This document shows, in pieces, positions 36,501 through 36,926 of a stretch of DNA of 36,926 nt. Within the stretch, counting starts at the first letter, position 1; each line of letters starts with the position of its first letter. The stretch lies in NCBI GenBank assembly GCA_945877005.1, contig CAMCQL010000002.1:1-36926 (forward strand), in the 5' to 3' direction. The stretch is from Chryseobacterium gleum. Its GTDB lineage: Bacteria > Bacteroidota > Bacteroidia > Flavobacteriales_D > Crocinitomicaceae. The position numbers and the translations under genes were made by a program. The notes under the pieces are model-generated. The model did not search any database and had not been told where the DNA came from. It was given only the letters and a program-made list of their open reading frames with translations.

Positions 36501-36926
36501 TTAGTAATCGGATCTTTATTTGGTCCAGGATTATCAATTCCATCTGCATCCTGGTAAGGTCCTTCAAAAAAGTCAATACCAATAGCAGGAGGATTAGAAC
36601 CATAACCAATTTTACCGGCATTATTTTGGTCAAAATTATCACCATTAAAACAATATCCTAAACCACGCGTAACGTCACAACCAACATAGTCATCAGCGTA
36701 GTTACCTAAATCTGCATCCACGTACTGGGAGAAATATGTATTATATAACGTTTGGGTACCACGGTTGATTAACTCATAGTTATAAAAAGTCATTCGATTG
36801 ACTTCATCATTTGTAGCAAACACGAACGCTTGAGCTCTAATTTCCATACCAATAGGTTCACCATTTGTTTCAGTATGAATATTACCTTTATCATTGAAAA
36901 CCCACCAATGCGTTTCATCACCAAAA
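33521..36926 (-). CDS. Large T9SS type A cargo protein, N-terminus outside window
   Basis: The minus-strand frame is open from the right edge of the window to TAA at 33521, giving about 1,135 visible residues; the start lies beyond 36926. An in-frame ATG at 36847 is internal, because coding sequence in the same style continues before it (HWWVFNDKGNIHTETNGEP). The visible part is an Asn/Gly/Asp-rich extracellular protein with repeated beta segments (VFATNDEVNRMTFYNYELINRG, ITVGIVYARSSEGDLLASV). The last ~85 residues are a type A sorting domain: INIVPNPYYAFSTYE, VKITNLPENCVIKIYNISGKLIRTF, IASGVYLIHVEVEG. The signal would direct it through T9SS to the surface. Its function is not recognisable. 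Confidence 0.85.
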   Translation of the reverse strand, partial: FGDETHWWVFNDKGNIHTETNGEPIGMEIRAQAFVFATNDEVNRMTFYNYELINRGTQTLYNTYFSQYVDADLGNYADDYVGCDVTRGLGYCFNGDNFDQNNAGKIGYGSNPPAIGIDFFEGPYQDADGIDNPGPNKDPITKKIKVPTVTDAINQKGIVYSGLGIGYGDGIPDNERFGMKRFNYYTANAAQNQSDPTTAANFYNYMNGKWRFGDRTVFGGTGFPGSAGATSVFADYMFPGDSDTLNWGTGGVDPGFKNWSEQTNNNPAGDRRFVQSAGPFTLRPGAVNNITVGIVYARSSEGDLLASVRSLKRADTKAQALFDNCFRILEPPSAPKLTIQELNRELVLMLENPSTSNNKNEKYIEEDFNIPDPDNGAVIDKNYRFEGYQIYQMKTKDGSIADIGNTDKARLIAQCDVKNNIKNIINFEFDEELGFSIPTVKVNAENRGIKHSFKVTEDQFANGERRLVNFKQYYYIAVAYAYNSYKTYNPNDANSLDGQKMPYLSSRNSFDGSPIVASEAMPHNVRTENLEQNAIYGTTPKITRLDGRGNGNKFVNLTVSSRDSIVKSGFYKTPTYEYGKGPLNIKVVDPLNLAKGYFECKFRGYKSESLNEAKNNKGIDTANWIIYRYDKKGGVLLDSVTSEVTILSDNEQIVPQWGVSVQINQSEYYFTDITKKTYSISDEYKRFTDPINATISFQDSSKKWLTGISDRDDYTPYNWIRSGTNEYKPNPNDDLLGIYNPKFYPDQKNTYGDAFMDPDKKYTKLLGGTIAPHCLVGYQGEFMPLAYPEKISSPNDVRDIASISRLNNIDIVITKDTSLWTRCAVIELGRKITGNEGLAKPGTLRKGKSVDKLGRPLGSSTGMGWFPGYAVDVESGMRLHIAFGENSFLTGDNGRDMMWNPSNVSQDNNGDFHFGGQHPIYVFGVNVHGYSDNSKNCPYYDGINNWVYDKLSTDNVSDYLSVYQNILWIANPIAINRNFSIQTDCIISARVNKEYNDFTATGLNNGQPMYGWEMDEVATTVASKDRQVDALSLINIVPNPYYAFSTYEKNRLDTKVKITNLPENCVIKIYNISGKLIRTFKKASPLSYIDWDLKNSQAIPIASGVYLIHVEVEGVGSTVIKFFGGMRQIDLETI

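Overview
The window is an AT-rich chromosomal segment from a member of the Bacteroidota, most likely order Flavobacteriales. Four things support this. There are several type IX secretion (T9SS) parts and cargo: a type B and a type A C-terminal sorting domain, a PorP/SprF-like protein and a PorV/PorQ-like protein. Start-proximal promoters of the Bacteroidetes type (TAnnTTTG at -7, sometimes TTG near -33) recur, and Shine-Dalgarno sequences are mostly lacking. OmpA proteins carry calcium-binding thrombospondin-3-like loops or TPR/PD40 modules. The gene order guaB - PPIase - SurA-like PPIase - moxR also fits, as far as I recall such genomes. The family is not resolvable by eye; a Crocinitomicaceae/Cryomorphaceae-like lineage is a guess. 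No rRNA, tRNA, CRISPR array, insertion sequence or phage gene was seen, and no gene-free stretch reaches 300 bases.

Layout. 1-372 is the tail of an M16 peptidase. 380-4301 is a tightly packed run: a type B T9SS cargo, a DUF3817 membrane protein, a ComB-type phosphatase and a secreted PLC/P1-nuclease-like zinc enzyme, the last three boundaries overlapping. 4428-5744 is an OmpA/TSP3 outer membrane protein with a clear promoter and a hairpin after it. 5809-8702 holds a membrane-bound nucleotide-sugar 4,6-dehydratase and a MORN-repeat protein. 8704-9345 (minus) is a small secreted protein, divergent from 9422-16048: guaB, two parvulin-type chaperones, a MoxR ATPase and a SirB1-like protein. purL follows on the minus strand, facing that run across a long hairpin.

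18524-23857 is the least understood part: three tandem, homologous, polytopic membrane proteins with shared sequence landmarks, followed by an overlapping lipoprotein that looks like an amidohydrolase with its metal ligands lost. Then come a long-chain acyl-CoA ligase, rsmG, and a minus-strand protein of unknown function. 27066-30034 is a PorP/SprF-like protein with an overlapping TPR-PD40-OmpA protein, a T9SS-like pair, followed by a DUF1624 acyltransferase. The right end is on the minus strand: a large type A T9SS cargo (open at the window edge), a PorV/PorQ-like outer membrane protein, greA and a HIT protein. The terminator of that last pair lies inside the 3' end of the opposing acyltransferase gene.

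Main candidates for something undescribed are the triplicated membrane-protein cassette with its pseudo-amidohydrolase lipoprotein, the ComB homologue in a bacterial envelope operon, and the cargo + PorV-like pair.
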